64,000 bases of DNA from an uncultured Comamonas sp. (GTDB lineage Bacteria > Pseudomonadota > Gammaproteobacteria > Burkholderiales > Burkholderiaceae_C): assembly GCA_947306475.1 (NCBI GenBank), contig CAMZGS010000005.1:1-64000 (forward strand), given 5' to 3'. Positions within the stretch are counted from its first letter, which is position 1. Each line of letters starts with the position of its first letter. The notes under the pieces were generated by a model. The model made no database searches and was not told the DNA's origin. It saw only the letters and a program-made list of their open reading frames with translations. A program made the position numbers and the translations under genes. This document shows positions 37,040 through 48,483 of this stretch, in pieces.

Positions 37040-37884
37040 GGCAGAGATTGTATGCAGCGGTGCAAGTCACTCAGGGCAGGGCGGCTCTCCAGCACCTGCG
37101 CAAAATTCAGGGCGCGGGCCTGTTGGGCAATGCGTGGGTGGGTCGCCAGGGCCAGGTGTGTCTGCCAGGGGCCGCCCTGGGCAGGGTCCCAGGGGGTATT
37201 GCGGATCAACAGCCGCAGGTTTTGCACACACTCGCTGCTGCTGAACAGCCACAGCGCCGGCTGCGCCAGACAGGCCTGCAGCTGCTCCAGCCAGGCAGGC
37301 GTGGCCAGCGGTGGGCAGCGCTCATACACCGGGGCAAACACCGCCTGCGCCTGGTGCAGGGCCAGTTGCTGTGCCAGCCAGGCGCGCCCCGTGCCCTGGG
37401 CGGGCTGGGCGCCGCCACCAGGCTCGGCGCCGCGCACGATCAGCACCCGATCACCTTGCTGAACCTGCTGTGCCACTTGCTGCCACAAGGTCTCGGACTC
37501 AAATTGCGCGGCATCGGCGGCGGGAGCATCGATCAATTCGGGCGCAACCCCTGCAGCCAGCAGGGCCTTGCTGGTGCCTGGCCCGGGCGACCAGCAACGC
37601 AGCGCCAGCGCCTCGGGCACAATACCCGCCGCCTGCACCAGGGGGTGTTGAAAAAAGTAACGCACCGCATTGGCGCTGACGAACATCAGCGCGCGGTAGC
37701 ACGGCCAGTGCGCCAGCGCCTGGGTGAGGGCCGCCAGCGCCTCGGGATGGGTGCTGGGGGCAATCTCCATCAGCGGCAGACTGAGCGTGCGATGCCCCAG
37801 CGCCTGCAACTGGGCCGCCCACAGCTGGTTGTCCGGCTCAGGGCGGGTGATGACCAGGGGCCGGGGAGGGTGCCGGGCTGTCAT
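37036..37884 (-). CDS. hemD: Uroporphyrinogen-III synthase
   Basis: Cyclises hydroxymethylbilane with inversion of ring D. 282 residues, a little longer than usual. The family is weakly conserved; supporting phrases are PLVITRPEPDNQLWAAQLQALGHRTLSLPLMEI at the start, MFVSANAVRYFF and LFSSSECVQNLRLL. It lies 6 bp after hemC in the same direction, the usual hemCD pair. Confidence 0.93.
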   Translation of the reverse strand: MTARHPPRPLVITRPEPDNQLWAAQLQALGHRTLSLPLMEIAPSTHPEALAALTQALAHWPCYRALMFVSANAVRYFFQHPLVQAAGIVPEALALRCWSPGPGTSKALLAAGVAPELIDAPAADAAQFESETLWQQVAQQVQQGDRVLIVRGAEPGGGAQPAQGTGRAWLAQQLALHQAQAVFAPVYERCPPLATPAWLEQLQACLAQPALWLFSSSECVQNLRLLIRNTPWDPAQGGPWQTHLALATHPRIAQQARALNFAQVLESRPALSDLHRCIQSLP

Positions 37885-37890
37885 GCGTGC

Positions 37891-38841
37891 TCAGTGCGCA
37901 CCATCCACCGGCGGGCGTGCACCAGCGGCCTGCAGGGCCTGGGCCACGGCCAGCCCCAGCGCATCGGCCTGCTCCAGGGTGGTGATGCTGGCGCTTTGTT
38001 CCACGCGCACCAAGGCATTTTTGCCTTCGGGATCGCCCCAGGCGGCACGCAGGCGCAGCTGCGTGCCATCCAGCGTGGCAAAGGCCGCCAGCGGCACCGA
38101 GCAGCTGCCACCCATGCCACGGCTGACTGCCCGCTCGGCAGTGACACGCAACCACGTGGGCATATCCACCAAGGGCTGCAAAGCGGCGTGCAGATCGTTG
38201 CGCTCGCTGCGGATTTCAATGCCCAGGGCGCCCTGGCCGGCGGCCGGCAGCATCTGCTCTGGCTCGAAGATATGGCGAATGCGCTCCTGCAGGCCCAGGC
38301 GCTTGAGGCCCGCAGCGGCCAGTACGATGGCGTCGTACTGCCCCTCGTCGAGCTTGCGCAGGCGCGTGTCCAGATTGCCGCGCAGCGGCACGATCTTCAG
38401 ATCCGGGCGCAGGTCCTGCAGCAACACCTGGCGGCGCAGGCTGGAGGTACCCACCACCGCGCCCTGGGGCAAATCCTCCAGGCGCGCATAGCGCGGCGAG
38501 ACAAAGGCATCGCGCGGGTCTTCGCGCTCCATCACGCAGGCCAGGGTGAAGCCCTGGGGCAACTCCATGGGCACGTCCTTGAGCGAGTGCACGGCGATAT
38601 GGGCGCGGCCTTCTTCCAGGGCCACTTCCAGTTCCTTGACGAACAGGCCCTTGCCGCCCACCTTGGAGAGGGTGCGATCCAGGATCTGGTCGCCCTTGGT
38701 GGTCATGCCCAGCAGCTCCACCTGCAGCCCCTGGGCGCGCAACAGTGCCTGGACGTGGTGGGCCTGCCACAGGGCCAGACGGCTTTCGCGGGTGGCGATG
38801 ATGAGTTCAGAGTTTTTCAAAACGGTGTTCATAGAGTTCAT
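37891..38841 (-). CDS. hemC: Porphobilinogen deaminase (hydroxymethylbilane synthase)
   Basis: 316 residues. Dipyrromethane cofactor cysteine in GGSCSVP (C247), active-site HSLKDVP (D89), and GTSSLRRQ. It assembles four porphobilinogens into hydroxymethylbilane. The ATG at 38841 has AAGGGGG 7 nt upstream; an ATG 9 bp downstream is an alternative. The open frame extends upstream across the whole ppc gene on the other strand, but that part is a shadow. First gene of hemCDXY, divergent from ppc. Confidence 0.96.
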   Translation of the reverse strand: MNSMNTVLKNSELIIATRESRLALWQAHHVQALLRAQGLQVELLGMTTKGDQILDRTLSKVGGKGLFVKELEVALEEGRAHIAVHSLKDVPMELPQGFTLACVMEREDPRDAFVSPRYARLEDLPQGAVVGTSSLRRQVLLQDLRPDLKIVPLRGNLDTRLRKLDEGQYDAIVLAAAGLKRLGLQERIRHIFEPEQMLPAAGQGALGIEIRSERNDLHAALQPLVDMPTWLRVTAERAVSRGMGGSCSVPLAAFATLDGTQLRLRAAWGDPEGKNALVRVEQSASITTLEQADALGLAVAQALQAAGARPPVDGAH

Positions 38842-38919
38842 GCTCAAGCCCCCTTGCGGGCTTGCAGGGGATGCTAGCATGCGGCGCTGCAACATCCAGA
38901 CCTTGGAGTATTTCAAGCC
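38842..38919. promoter_or_regulatory. Divergent hemC/ppc promoter region
   Basis: 78 bp between the two start codons. It contains a 7-bp inverted repeat CAAGCCC/GGGCTTG (38846-38865) close to the hemC start. No strong sigma70 hexamers are obvious by eye. Confidence 0.5.
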
Positions 38920-41751
38920 ATGACGCTGACAGAAAAGACAAGTGCGGTGCCCACGGCATCGCTCATGGAGAAGGAAAAGCCCCTGCAGGAAGACATCCGC
39001 CTGCTGGGCCGCATCCTGGGAGACATCATCCGCGAGCAGGAGGGACAGTCCACCTTTGCCCTGATCGAGCAGGTACGCCAGCTCTCGGTGGGCTTTCGCC
39101 GTGACCACGACCCCGAGGCCGACCGCCAGCTCAAGCAGCTGCTCACCAGCCTCTCCACCGATCAGACGGTGGTGGTGATCCGCGCCTTCACCTATTTCAG
39201 TCACCTGGCCAATCTGGCCGAAGACCGGCACCACATCCGCCGCCGCGCCATCCACGAGCGCTCGGGCAGCCTGCAGGAGGGCAGCATCGAAGTGACGCTC
39301 TCGCGCCTGCAGCAGGCCGGCATCACCCCCAGCGCCATCGCCCAGACGCTGGCCCAGGCCTATGTGGCCCCGGTGCTCACTGCCCACCCCACCGAAGTGC
39401 AGCGCCAGAGCATCCTGCAGGCCGAGCGCGACATTGCCCGCCTGCTGGCTGAGCGCGACGACATCCTGGCTCGTGGCCAGCAGTTCATTGGCGGCAAGGA
39501 CGCCCTGACGCCGCGCGAACTGGCTGCCAACGAAGCCCGGCTGCGCGCCCGCGTGGCCCAGCTGTGGCAGACGCGCCTGCTGCGCTACACCAAGCTGACG
39601 GTGGCCGACGAAATCGAAAACGCGCTGGTCTATTACGAGAGCACCTTCCTGCGCGAGCTGCCCAAGCTGTATGCCAGCCTGGAAGAGGCACTGCCGGGCC
39701 AGGAGATCCACAGCTTCCTGCGCATGGGCCAGTGGATCGGCGGCGACCGCGATGGCAACCCCAACGTCACCGCTGAAACGCTGGAGCGCGCTCTGCGCCG
39801 CCAGAGCGAGGTGGCCCTGCGCCATTACCTCAAAGAGGTGCATCTGCTCGGCGGCGAGCTGTCCATGTCGGCGCTGCTGGTCAAGGTATCGCCCGCCATG
39901 CAGGTGCTGGCCCTGGCCTCGCCCGACACCAACACCCACCGCCAGGACGAGCCCTATCGCCGTGCGCTGACCGGCGTCTATGCCCGCCTGTCGGCCACCC
40001 TGACGCTGCTGACCGCTGGCGTTCAGGCCGAGCGCCACGCCGTGGTCGAGCAGCAGCCCTATACCGACGCGGCCGAGTTCCTGCGCGACCTGCAGACCAT
40101 CGACGCCTCGCTGTCGCGCCACCATGGCGAAGCGCTGGCCCTGCAGCGCCTGCGCCCGCTGATTCGCGCGGTGCAGGTGTTCGGCTTTCACTTGGCAACG
40201 GTGGACCTGCGCCAAAGCTCGGACAAGCACGAGGCCGTCATCGCCGACCTGCTGCGCGCTGCGCGCATCGAGGACAACTACCTGGCCCTGGACGAAGCCG
40301 CGCGCTGCGCGCTGCTGCAGCGCATGCTGTGCGATGCGCGCCCGCTGCGCGTGGTCGGCGCGCAATACGAGCCGCTGACCGTCAGCGAAATGGCGATTTT
40401 CGAAACCGCCCGCAGCATGCTGCAGCGCTATGGACGCGAAGCCATCCGCCACTACATCATCAGCCACACCGAAACCGTCAGCGACCTGCTCGAAGTGCTG
40501 CTGCTGCAAAAGGAAGTGGGCCTGATGCAGGGCACGCTGGACAGCAGCACCTCGCAAGTGCAGCTCATCGTCGTGCCGCTGTTCGAGACCATTGGCGACC
40601 TGCGCGCCGCTGCCACCATCATGCGCGATTACTACGCCGTGCCTGGCGTGGCCCAGCTGATGCAGCGCAGCGGGGGCGAGCAGGACATCATGCTTGGCTA
40701 CTCCGACAGCAACAAGGACGGCGGCATCTTCACCAGCAACTGGGAGCTGTACCAGGCCGAGCTGGCCCTGGTGGAAGTGTTTGACCGCCTGGCTGCCGAC
40801 TACGGCCTGCGCCTGCGCATGTTCCACGGCCGTGGCGGCACGGTGGGGCGCGGCGGTGGTCCCAGCTACCAGGCCATCCTGGCGCAGCCACCGGGCACGG
40901 TGCGCGGCCAGATTCGCCTGACGGAGCAGGGCGAGGTCATCGCCTCCAAATACGCCAACCCGGACATTGGCCGACGCAACCTGGAGACGCTGGCCGCCGC
41001 CATGCTCGAAGCCACCCTGCTGCAGCCCACCAAGCCCGCCACGCCGGAGTTCCTGGCCGCCGCGCAGCAGCTGTCCAACGCCAGCATGGCCGCCTACCGC
41101 CAGCTGGTCTATGAAACCCCGGGCTTTGCCGAGTACTTCTTCACCGCCACGCCGATTCGCGAAATTGCCGAGCTGAACATCGGCTCGCGCCCGGCTTCGC
41201 GCAAGGCCACGCAGGCCATTGAAGACCTGCGCGCCATCCCCTGGGGCTTCAGCTGGGGGCAGTGCCGCCTGACGCTGCCCGGCTGGCTGGGCTTTGGCTC
41301 GGCAGTGGAGCAGTTCCTGCAGGCACCTGGCAGCACGCGCGAGCAGCAGCTGCAACTGCTGCAGGCCATGTACCAGCAGTGGCCGTTCTTCCGCACGCTG
41401 CTCTCGAACATCGACATGGTGCTGGCCAAGAGCGATCTGGCCCTGGCCTCGTGCTACAGCGAACTGGTGGCCGACCCCGAGCTGCGCCAGCGCATCTTTG
41501 GTGCCATCAGCGCCGAATGGCAACGCACCGTGGACATGCTGGCCCTGGTCACCGGCGAGAGCGACCGCCTGGCCAGCAACCCGGCCCTGGCCCGCTCCAT
41601 CCGCCATCGCTTCCCCTATATCGATCCGCTGCACCTGCTGCAGGTCGAACTGGTGCGCCGCTGGCGTGCCGGGCAAAGCGACGACCGCCTGAAAAACGGC
41701 ATCCACATCAGCATCAACGGTATTGCCGCCGGGCTGCGCAATACCGGTTGA
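38920..41751 (+). CDS. ppc: Phosphoenolpyruvate carboxylase
   Basis: Anaplerotic formation of oxaloacetate from PEP and bicarbonate. 943 residues, normal length. The active-site histidine is in [13 protein letters not shown] (H156), the glycine-rich [19 protein letters not shown] (H636) forms the catalytic loop, and the C-terminus ends RNTG as expected. Divergent from hemC. A dyad repeat and a terminator follow it. Confidence 0.97.
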   Translation: MTLTEKTSAVPTASLMEKEKPLQEDIRLLGRILGDIIREQEGQSTFALIEQVRQLSVGFRRDHDPEADRQLKQLLTSLSTDQTVVVIRAFTYFSHLANLAEDRHHIRRRAIHERSGSLQEGSIEVTLSRLQQAGITPSAIAQTLAQAYVAPVLTAHPTEVQRQSILQAERDIARLLAERDDILARGQQFIGGKDALTPRELAANEARLRARVAQLWQTRLLRYTKLTVADEIENALVYYESTFLRELPKLYASLEEALPGQEIHSFLRMGQWIGGDRDGNPNVTAETLERALRRQSEVALRHYLKEVHLLGGELSMSALLVKVSPAMQVLALASPDTNTHRQDEPYRRALTGVYARLSATLTLLTAGVQAERHAVVEQQPYTDAAEFLRDLQTIDASLSRHHGEALALQRLRPLIRAVQVFGFHLATVDLRQSSDKHEAVIADLLRAARIEDNYLALDEAARCALLQRMLCDARPLRVVGAQYEPLTVSEMAIFETARSMLQRYGREAIRHYIISHTETVSDLLEVLLLQKEVGLMQGTLDSSTSQVQLIVVPLFETIGDLRAAATIMRDYYAVPGVAQLMQRSGGEQDIMLGYSDSNKDGGIFTSNWELYQAELALVEVFDRLAADYGLRLRMFHGRGGTVGRGGGPSYQAILAQPPGTVRGQIRLTEQGEVIASKYANPDIGRRNLETLAAAMLEATLLQPTKPATPEFLAAAQQLSNASMAAYRQLVYETPGFAEYFFTATPIREIAELNIGSRPASRKATQAIEDLRAIPWGFSWGQCRLTLPGWLGFGSAVEQFLQAPGSTREQQLQLLQAMYQQWPFFRTLLSNIDMVLAKSDLALASCYSELVADPELRQRIFGAISAEWQRTVDMLALVTGESDRLASNPALARSIRHRFPYIDPLHLLQVELVRRWRAGQSDDRLKNGIHISINGIAAGLRNTG

Positions 41752-41766
41752 GATACGCAAATATAA

Positions 41767-41856
41767 AAAGATGAGCTGCTGGCGCTTGCTGGATCAGGGT
41801 TTCAGATAAAAAGATTTTTGAAAACCTTGTCTGGCAAGCACCAGCAGCTCTTTTTA
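41767..41856. repeat. Intergenic dyad repeat downstream of ppc
   Basis: Best-preserved long hairpin of the family: GAGCTGCTGGCGCTTGC (41773-41789) pairs with GCAAGCACCAGCAGCTC (41834-41850), 16 of 17 matching, about 44 nt apart, with the inner GTTTCAG segment. T-rich flanks could help termination. Confidence 0.85.
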
Positions 41857-41870
41857 GAGCAATAGCCCAC

Positions 41871-41897
41871 AAAAAAACCGCGCCGAGGCGCGGTTTT
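41871..41897. terminator. Bidirectional terminator between ppc and the cytochrome c peroxidase gene
   Basis: CCGCGC/GCGCGG stem with CGAG loop, A7 on one side and T4 on the other; strongest for the minus-strand peroxidase gene. Confidence 0.88.
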
Positions 41898-41923
41898 GCA
41901 TGGCTTGTGCCTTGCGTGCCGGA

Positions 41924-42937
41924 TTACTTCTTGGCGAAGGGCTCGGGACGCGGGGTCTTGTCGCTCGAAGGCGGCAGGATGGGCATGGTCAGCTGCGGCT
42001 GCTCGCCGGTCAGGGTCTTCAGGAAGGCCACGATCTTGGCGTTTTCTTCAGGCGTGAACTTCTTGCCCAGCTGGATGCGGCCCATGGTGTCCACGGCTTC
42101 GCTCAGGGTGTCGGCAGCACCGTCGTGGAAGTAGGGGTAGGTCAGTTCCACATTGCGCAGGGTCGGCACCTTGAAGTTGAAGCGGTCGGCATCTGCGCCG
42201 GTCACGGCCACGCGGCCCTCAGCCGGGTTGTCGGTCTTGTAGGGCTCCACCAGACCCATGCGCTGGAAGGAGTTGCCCCCCACAGCCGCACCGTTGTGGC
42301 AGGCCACGCAGCCGCTGTCGCGGAACAGCTTGTAGCCTTCCAGCTCGTCCTTGGTCAGAGCCTTCTGGTCGCCCTTGAGCCACTTGTCAAAGCGCGAGTT
42401 GGGGGTCACCAGGGTTTCTTCAAAGGCAGCCAGCGCGTCGGTCACCTGGTCGATGTCGATCTTGTCCTTGTCAAAGACCTTCTTGAACTCGGCCTGATAG
42501 CCTGGGATGGAGTTCAGCATATCCACGGCCAGCTCGTGCGTGAAGGCCATCTCCATGGGGTTGGCGATGGGGCCACCGGCCTGCTCCTTCAGGTTGGCGG
42601 CACGGCCGTCCCAGAACTGCGCCACGTTCAGGCTGGAGTTCAGCACGGTGGGCGAGTTGATGGGGCCTTCGGCCCAGTTGTGACCGATGGAGGTCTTCAG
42701 GTTGTCGCTGCCGCCCATGGACAGGTTGTGGCAGGAGTTGCAGGAAATGAAGCCGGACTTGGACAGGCGGGGGTCAAACCACAGCTTCTTGCCCAGCTCA
42801 ACCATGGCGGGGTTGGTCACCTTGGCGGGTTCAATGGGCGCGATGGGCTCGTTGTCGGGCTTCATGGCCCAGGCTGCGGCAGATGCGCCTGCGGCCAGCA
42901 AAACGGCCAGGGCAAGGGGGCGGAGAGTGTTTTTCAT
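41924..42937 (-). CDS. Di-heme cytochrome c peroxidase (MauG/CcpA family)
   Basis: Periplasmic reduction of hydrogen peroxide with electrons from c-type cytochromes. 337 residues. The signal peptide is MKNTLRPLALAVLLAAGASAAAWA. Two heme-binding sites are CNSCH (C66, C69, H70) and CVACH (C210, C213, H214). The start at 42937 has GGAG 7 nt upstream; an adjacent ATG at 42940 is possible. The frame extends upstream to 43030 without an export signal, so that part is rejected. Confidence 0.95.
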   Translation of the reverse strand: MKNTLRPLALAVLLAAGASAAAWAMKPDNEPIAPIEPAKVTNPAMVELGKKLWFDPRLSKSGFISCNSCHNLSMGGSDNLKTSIGHNWAEGPINSPTVLNSSLNVAQFWDGRAANLKEQAGGPIANPMEMAFTHELAVDMLNSIPGYQAEFKKVFDKDKIDIDQVTDALAAFEETLVTPNSRFDKWLKGDQKALTKDELEGYKLFRDSGCVACHNGAAVGGNSFQRMGLVEPYKTDNPAEGRVAVTGADADRFNFKVPTLRNVELTYPYFHDGAADTLSEAVDTMGRIQLGKKFTPEENAKIVAFLKTLTGEQPQLTMPILPPSSDKTPRPEPFAKK

Positions 42938-42940
42938 CAT

Positions 42941-43235
42941 TGGACTCCAGGTTCCTGAATGGATGGTCGTACTTGCGTTTTTGCGGCTTACACCAAGGCG
43001 CCGAGCGATGCGCGAGAGCTTATACGTCAAACGCAGGCTCTTATGCGGTTACCATCCGGCTCGGCCTTATCGTTAACCCGTAAATTGAGTGTATTTCAAA
43101 CCCTACAATAAGTCCGGTTATTCCAGATTGATTTGCTATGGAATCCATAGAAGGTGCTTGACGTGCAGCGGCTTTTTTCGGGCAAGGAGACCCTTCTTTT
43201 CAATTAATTTTTCAGCCACAAGGAAGACAAAGTAG
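42941..43235. promoter_or_regulatory. Divergent regulatory region, peroxidase / acyl-CoA synthetase
   Basis: About 295 bp without a gene, more AT-rich than its flanks. It contains a perfect 15-bp palindrome CTATGGAATCCATAG (43136-43150), 86 bp before the acyl-CoA synthetase start, a likely regulator site. AAGGAAG (43219) is the ribosome binding site of the + strand gene. Confidence 0.6.
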
Positions 43236-44882
43236 ATGACAAGTCCATTCAATCAGCATCTTGACCGCAACGAAGCCAACTTCGCGGCGCTGACGCCCCT
43301 GAGCCACATCGAGCGCTCGGCCGCCATCTATCCCGATCGCCTGGCCATCGTGCACGGCGAGCTGCGCCAGACCTGGGCGCAGACCTATGCCCGTTGCCGT
43401 CAGCTGGCCCACGCCTTGCAAAAGGCCGGGATTGGCAAGAACGATACCGTGGCCGTGATCCTGCCCAACACCCCGCCAATGGTGGAAGCGCACTTTGGCA
43501 TTCCCATGGCTGGTGCCGTGCTCAACACCCTGAACACCCGTCTGGACCCCGAAGCCATCGCCTTCATGCTGGACCACGGTGAGGCCAAGGCGCTGATCGT
43601 CGATCCGGAATTCACCTCCCTGGTGGCCAAGGCCCTGAAGCTGCGCGAGCGCACCGAGCCGCTGCTGGTCATCCAGACGGAAGACGAGCTGTACGGCCCC
43701 GCCGCCGTGCAGGTGGGCAGCATCACCTACGAAGACTTCCTGACCCAGGGCGATCCGGACTTTGCCTGGCAGCTGCCCGAGGACGAATGGGACGCCATTG
43801 CCCTGAACTACACCAGCGGCACCACCGGCAACCCCAAGGGCGTGGTCTATCACCACCGTGGCGCGGCCATCAATGCCGTGAGCAACGTGCTGGAGTGGGA
43901 CATGCCCAAGCACAGCGTCTATCTGTGGACGCTGCCCATGTTCCACTGCAACGGCTGGTGCTTCCCCTGGACCGTGGCAGCACGCGCCGGCGTCAACGTC
44001 TGCCTGCGCCGCGTCGAGGCCAAGGCCATCTTTGATGCCATCCGCAACCACGGTGTGACGCACTACTGCGGCGCGCCCATCGTGCAGTCGCTGCTCATCA
44101 ACGCCCCGGCCGAGCTGAAGGTCGGCATCCCCGCTGGCGTCAAGGCCATGGTGGCTGGCGCCGCACCACCGGCTTCGATGATCGAAGGCATGGAAGAGAT
44201 GGGCTTTGACCTGACCCACGTCTATGGCCTGACCGAGGTCTATGGCCCGGCCACCGTGTGCGCCAAGCACGACGCGTGGAACGAGCTGGACATCGGCGAA
44301 CGTGCGCGCCTGAACGCCCGCCAGGGCGTGCGCTACCACCTGCAGCGCGATGTGCGCGTGCTCAACCCCGAAACCATGGAGCCCGTGCCGATGGACGGCG
44401 AGACCATGGGCGAGATCATGTTCCGCGGCAACATCACCATGAAGGGTTACCTGAAGAACCCCAGCGCCACCGACGAAGCCTTCCGTGGCGGCTGGTTCCA
44501 CTCGGGCGACCTGGCGGTGCAGTACCCCGACGGCTACATCAAGATCAAGGACCGCAGCAAGGACATCATCATCTCCGGCGGCGAAAACATCTCCTCGATC
44601 GAAGTGGAAGACGTGCTCTATCGCCACCCCGCCGTGCTGGCCGCCGCTGTCGTGGCCAAGCCCGACGAGAAGTGGGGCGAGACGCCGTGCGCCTTCCTGG
44701 AAATCAAGCCCGGCGCCCAGGTGACCGAAGAGGACATCATCGCCCACTGCAAGCAACACCTGGCTGGCTACAAGGTGCCGCGCCACATCGTCTTTGGCGA
44801 CCTGCCCAAGACCAGCACCGGCAAGATCCAGAAGTTCGAGCTGCGCAAGCAGGTTGGCTCCAGCTCGGCCATTTCCAGCTGA
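43236..44882 (+). CDS. Acyl-CoA synthetase (AMP-forming)
   Basis: Activates a fatty or other carboxylic acid to its CoA thioester through an acyl-adenylate. 548 residues. ATP-binding signature YTSGTTGNPKG (192-202), later motifs YGLTEVYGP, GWFHSGDLAV and KDIIISGGENISS, and the C-terminal catalytic lysine in TSTGKIQKFELR. Similar proteins are annotated as medium- or long-chain acyl-CoA synthetase or 3-methylthiopropionyl-CoA ligase; the substrate cannot be told from sequence. Confidence 0.93.
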   Translation: MTSPFNQHLDRNEANFAALTPLSHIERSAAIYPDRLAIVHGELRQTWAQTYARCRQLAHALQKAGIGKNDTVAVILPNTPPMVEAHFGIPMAGAVLNTLNTRLDPEAIAFMLDHGEAKALIVDPEFTSLVAKALKLRERTEPLLVIQTEDELYGPAAVQVGSITYEDFLTQGDPDFAWQLPEDEWDAIALNYTSGTTGNPKGVVYHHRGAAINAVSNVLEWDMPKHSVYLWTLPMFHCNGWCFPWTVAARAGVNVCLRRVEAKAIFDAIRNHGVTHYCGAPIVQSLLINAPAELKVGIPAGVKAMVAGAAPPASMIEGMEEMGFDLTHVYGLTEVYGPATVCAKHDAWNELDIGERARLNARQGVRYHLQRDVRVLNPETMEPVPMDGETMGEIMFRGNITMKGYLKNPSATDEAFRGGWFHSGDLAVQYPDGYIKIKDRSKDIIISGGENISSIEVEDVLYRHPAVLAAAVVAKPDEKWGETPCAFLEIKPGAQVTEEDIIAHCKQHLAGYKVPRHIVFGDLPKTSTGKIQKFELRKQVGSSSAISS

Positions 44883-44938
44883 TCTCCCCCCGGGCTGCTG
44901 CTGATGGCGCCGTAGCCGTCTGAGCGCCCGGGCACTTC

Positions 44939-45034
44939 CAAAAAAGAAGCTGCCACCGCTTGATCTGCATTGGTTTTGCTGGGTTATTTCCCGTAAAACC
45001 TTGTGGAAAGAGCGCTGGCAGCTCTTGTTTTTGA
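44939..45034. repeat. Intergenic dyad repeat downstream of the acyl-CoA synthetase gene
   Basis: Arms GAAGCTGCCACCGCT (44946) and AGCGCTGGCAGCTC (45011) with A-rich and T-rich flanks, so it may also end transcription. Confidence 0.8.
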
Positions 45035-45081
45035 ATCATTCCACCCCAGGCTGGCGTGGCAGCCGCGGCTGGCTATACTCG

Positions 45082-45208
45082 CTGCTGCTCCGGGGTGCAC
45101 GAGGCAATGGCGTTTTGACCATGGCCAGGCGTGCTGAGATGGTGGGCCAACCCACTGGAACCGCGAACTTGATCTGGTTAGTACCAGCGTAAGAAGAGCT
45201 GCAGCAGG
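45082..45208 (+). promoter_or_regulatory. TPP riboswitch (thi-box) upstream of thiC
   Basis: Conserved blocks in order: CCGGGGTGC (45091), GCTGAGA (45134), CCAACCCACTGGAACC, then CTTGATCTGGTTAGTACCAGCG (45169-45190, split motif) and GTAAG. The P1 helix can form between GCTGCTGCTC (45082) and GAGCTGCAGCAG (45197). It binds thiamine pyrophosphate and switches off thiC, here probably by hiding the ribosome binding site or by termination in the 90 nt that follow. Confidence 0.93.
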
Positions 45209-45294
45209 ATGATTTTCCGGGCCAGGGTGCGTCTGCGCGCCGTGCTACCCGTGCGCATCCTGCCGATTGCGGAGCATTGCCTGTCATTTTTTAA

Positions 45295-47187
<1,893 letters not shown>

Positions 47188-47201
47188 AAACTACCAAATC
47201 C

Positions 47202-47281
47202 ATAGCTGCTTGCGCTGGGTATTTGCTGGTTTTCAGGTCATTTATGGCTAAAAACCAGATGTAGCCAGCGTCTGCAGCTAT
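47202..47281. repeat. Intergenic dyad repeat downstream of thiC
   Basis: Arms ATAGCTGCTTGCGCTGG (47202) and CCAGCGTCTGCAGCTAT (47265) with the inner GTTTTCAGGTCATTT segment shared with other copies. Confidence 0.85.
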
Positions 47282-47335
47282 CTAAATAAAATTTCTGCCA
47301 ATGGCATGATGCCGCTCTTACCTAGGAGACAAACC

Positions 47336-48451
47336 ATGCCATCGGCAGCATCCACCACCGCATCAACACCCCACAGCGCCACGCCCAGCGTGGCCACTTT
47401 TTCCACCACCGGCTACGCCGCCCATTCGCCCACCAGTGGCTTGGGCCTGTTCACGTTTGAACGGCGCCAGCCGCGTGCCAACGACGTGCTGATCGAAATC
47501 AGTTACTGCGGCGTCTGCCACTCGGACGTGCATTGCGTGCACAACGACTGGGGCAGCGCACGCTACCCGATGGTGCCAGGGCACGAAATCGTTGGCCGGG
47601 TGCTGCAGGTGGGCGAGCAAGTCACGCGCTTCAAGGTGGGCGACCGCGTGGGCGTGGGCTGTATGGTCGATGCCTGCCGCCACTGCACGCCGTGCCGCAA
47701 AGGCTGGCAGCAGTACTGCGAAAGCGGCGCCACCTACACCTACAACCACCGCGACCGCATCGATGGCCTGCGCACCTACGGCGGCTACAGTGAAAAGATC
47801 GTGGTGACCGAGGACTTTGTGCTCAAGATCCCCGATGCGCTGGAGCTACCCGGCGCAGCGCCACTGCTGTGCGCGGGCATCACCATGTATGCGCCACTGC
47901 GCCAGTGGCAGGCCGGGCCGGGCAAGCGCGTGGCCATTGTCGGCCTGGGTGGGCTGGGGCACATGGGCCTGAAGCTGGCGCGCGCCATGGGGGCAGAGGT
48001 GACGCTGATCACCCGCTCGCCAGGCAAGGAGCAGGATGCACGCAGCCTAGGCGCCAGCCAGGTGCTGATCAGCAGCGACGCTGCGCAGATGCAGGCGGTG
48101 GCCGGGCAGTTCGACCTGATCGTCGACACGGTGCCCTACCAGCACGACGTCAACCCCTATCTGCCGCTGTTGGCCACCGGCGGCACGCTGGTGATGGTCG
48201 GCTACATGGGCCCGCAGGAGCCGCCCCTGAACACCAGCCTGCTGGTGTTTGGCAACCGCGCACTGGCCGGATCGCTCATCGGCGGCATCGCGCAGACGCA
48301 GGAGATGCTGGACTTTTGCGGCCAGCATGGCATCCATGCCGACATCGAGCTGATCCCCATCCAGGCCATCAATCAGGCCTACGAGCGCATGCTGCGCGCC
48401 GATGTGCACTATCGCTTTGTGATCGATATGGCATCGCTACAGCAGCAATAG
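47336..48451 (+). CDS. Zinc-dependent alcohol dehydrogenase (cinnamyl-alcohol/YahK-like)
   Basis: NAD(P)-dependent medium-chain dehydrogenase reducing aldehydes or oxidising alcohols. 371 residues. Catalytic zinc ligands are in YCGVCHSDVH (C58) and GHEIVG; structural zinc cysteines are in ACRHCTPCRKGWQQYC; the Rossmann motif is GLGGLGHMGLK. The ATG at 47336 has GGAG 8 nt upstream; the in-frame ATG 30 bp earlier precedes that site. Convergent with the mltB-like gene. Confidence 0.93.
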   Translation: MPSAASTTASTPHSATPSVATFSTTGYAAHSPTSGLGLFTFERRQPRANDVLIEISYCGVCHSDVHCVHNDWGSARYPMVPGHEIVGRVLQVGEQVTRFKVGDRVGVGCMVDACRHCTPCRKGWQQYCESGATYTYNHRDRIDGLRTYGGYSEKIVVTEDFVLKIPDALELPGAAPLLCAGITMYAPLRQWQAGPGKRVAIVGLGGLGHMGLKLARAMGAEVTLITRSPGKEQDARSLGASQVLISSDAAQMQAVAGQFDLIVDTVPYQHDVNPYLPLLATGGTLVMVGYMGPQEPPLNTSLLVFGNRALAGSLIGGIAQTQEMLDFCGQHGIHADIELIPIQAINQAYERMLRADVHYRFVIDMASLQQQ

Positions 48452-48483
48452 CAGCACGCGCAGTGCCGGTGCGGGCCACGCCC

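Noticed and set aside
34616-37462. 948-codon + strand frame opposite hemY/hemX/hemD
   Set aside because: Same kind of antisense shadow; low-complexity Ala/Gln/Gly composition and no ribosome binding site.
38842-41760. Long open frame on the minus strand continuing from hemC across ppc
   Set aside because: It is the antisense shadow of ppc, whose sequence and motifs are complete. The hemC protein begins at 38841 with its own ribosome binding site.
43098-43108. AACCCTAC near the acyl-CoA synthetase promoter, reverse complement similar to TAGGGTT
   Set aside because: Lacks the CCCCCG block and the start-codon spacing; in the host chromosome a 7-mer match is expected by chance.
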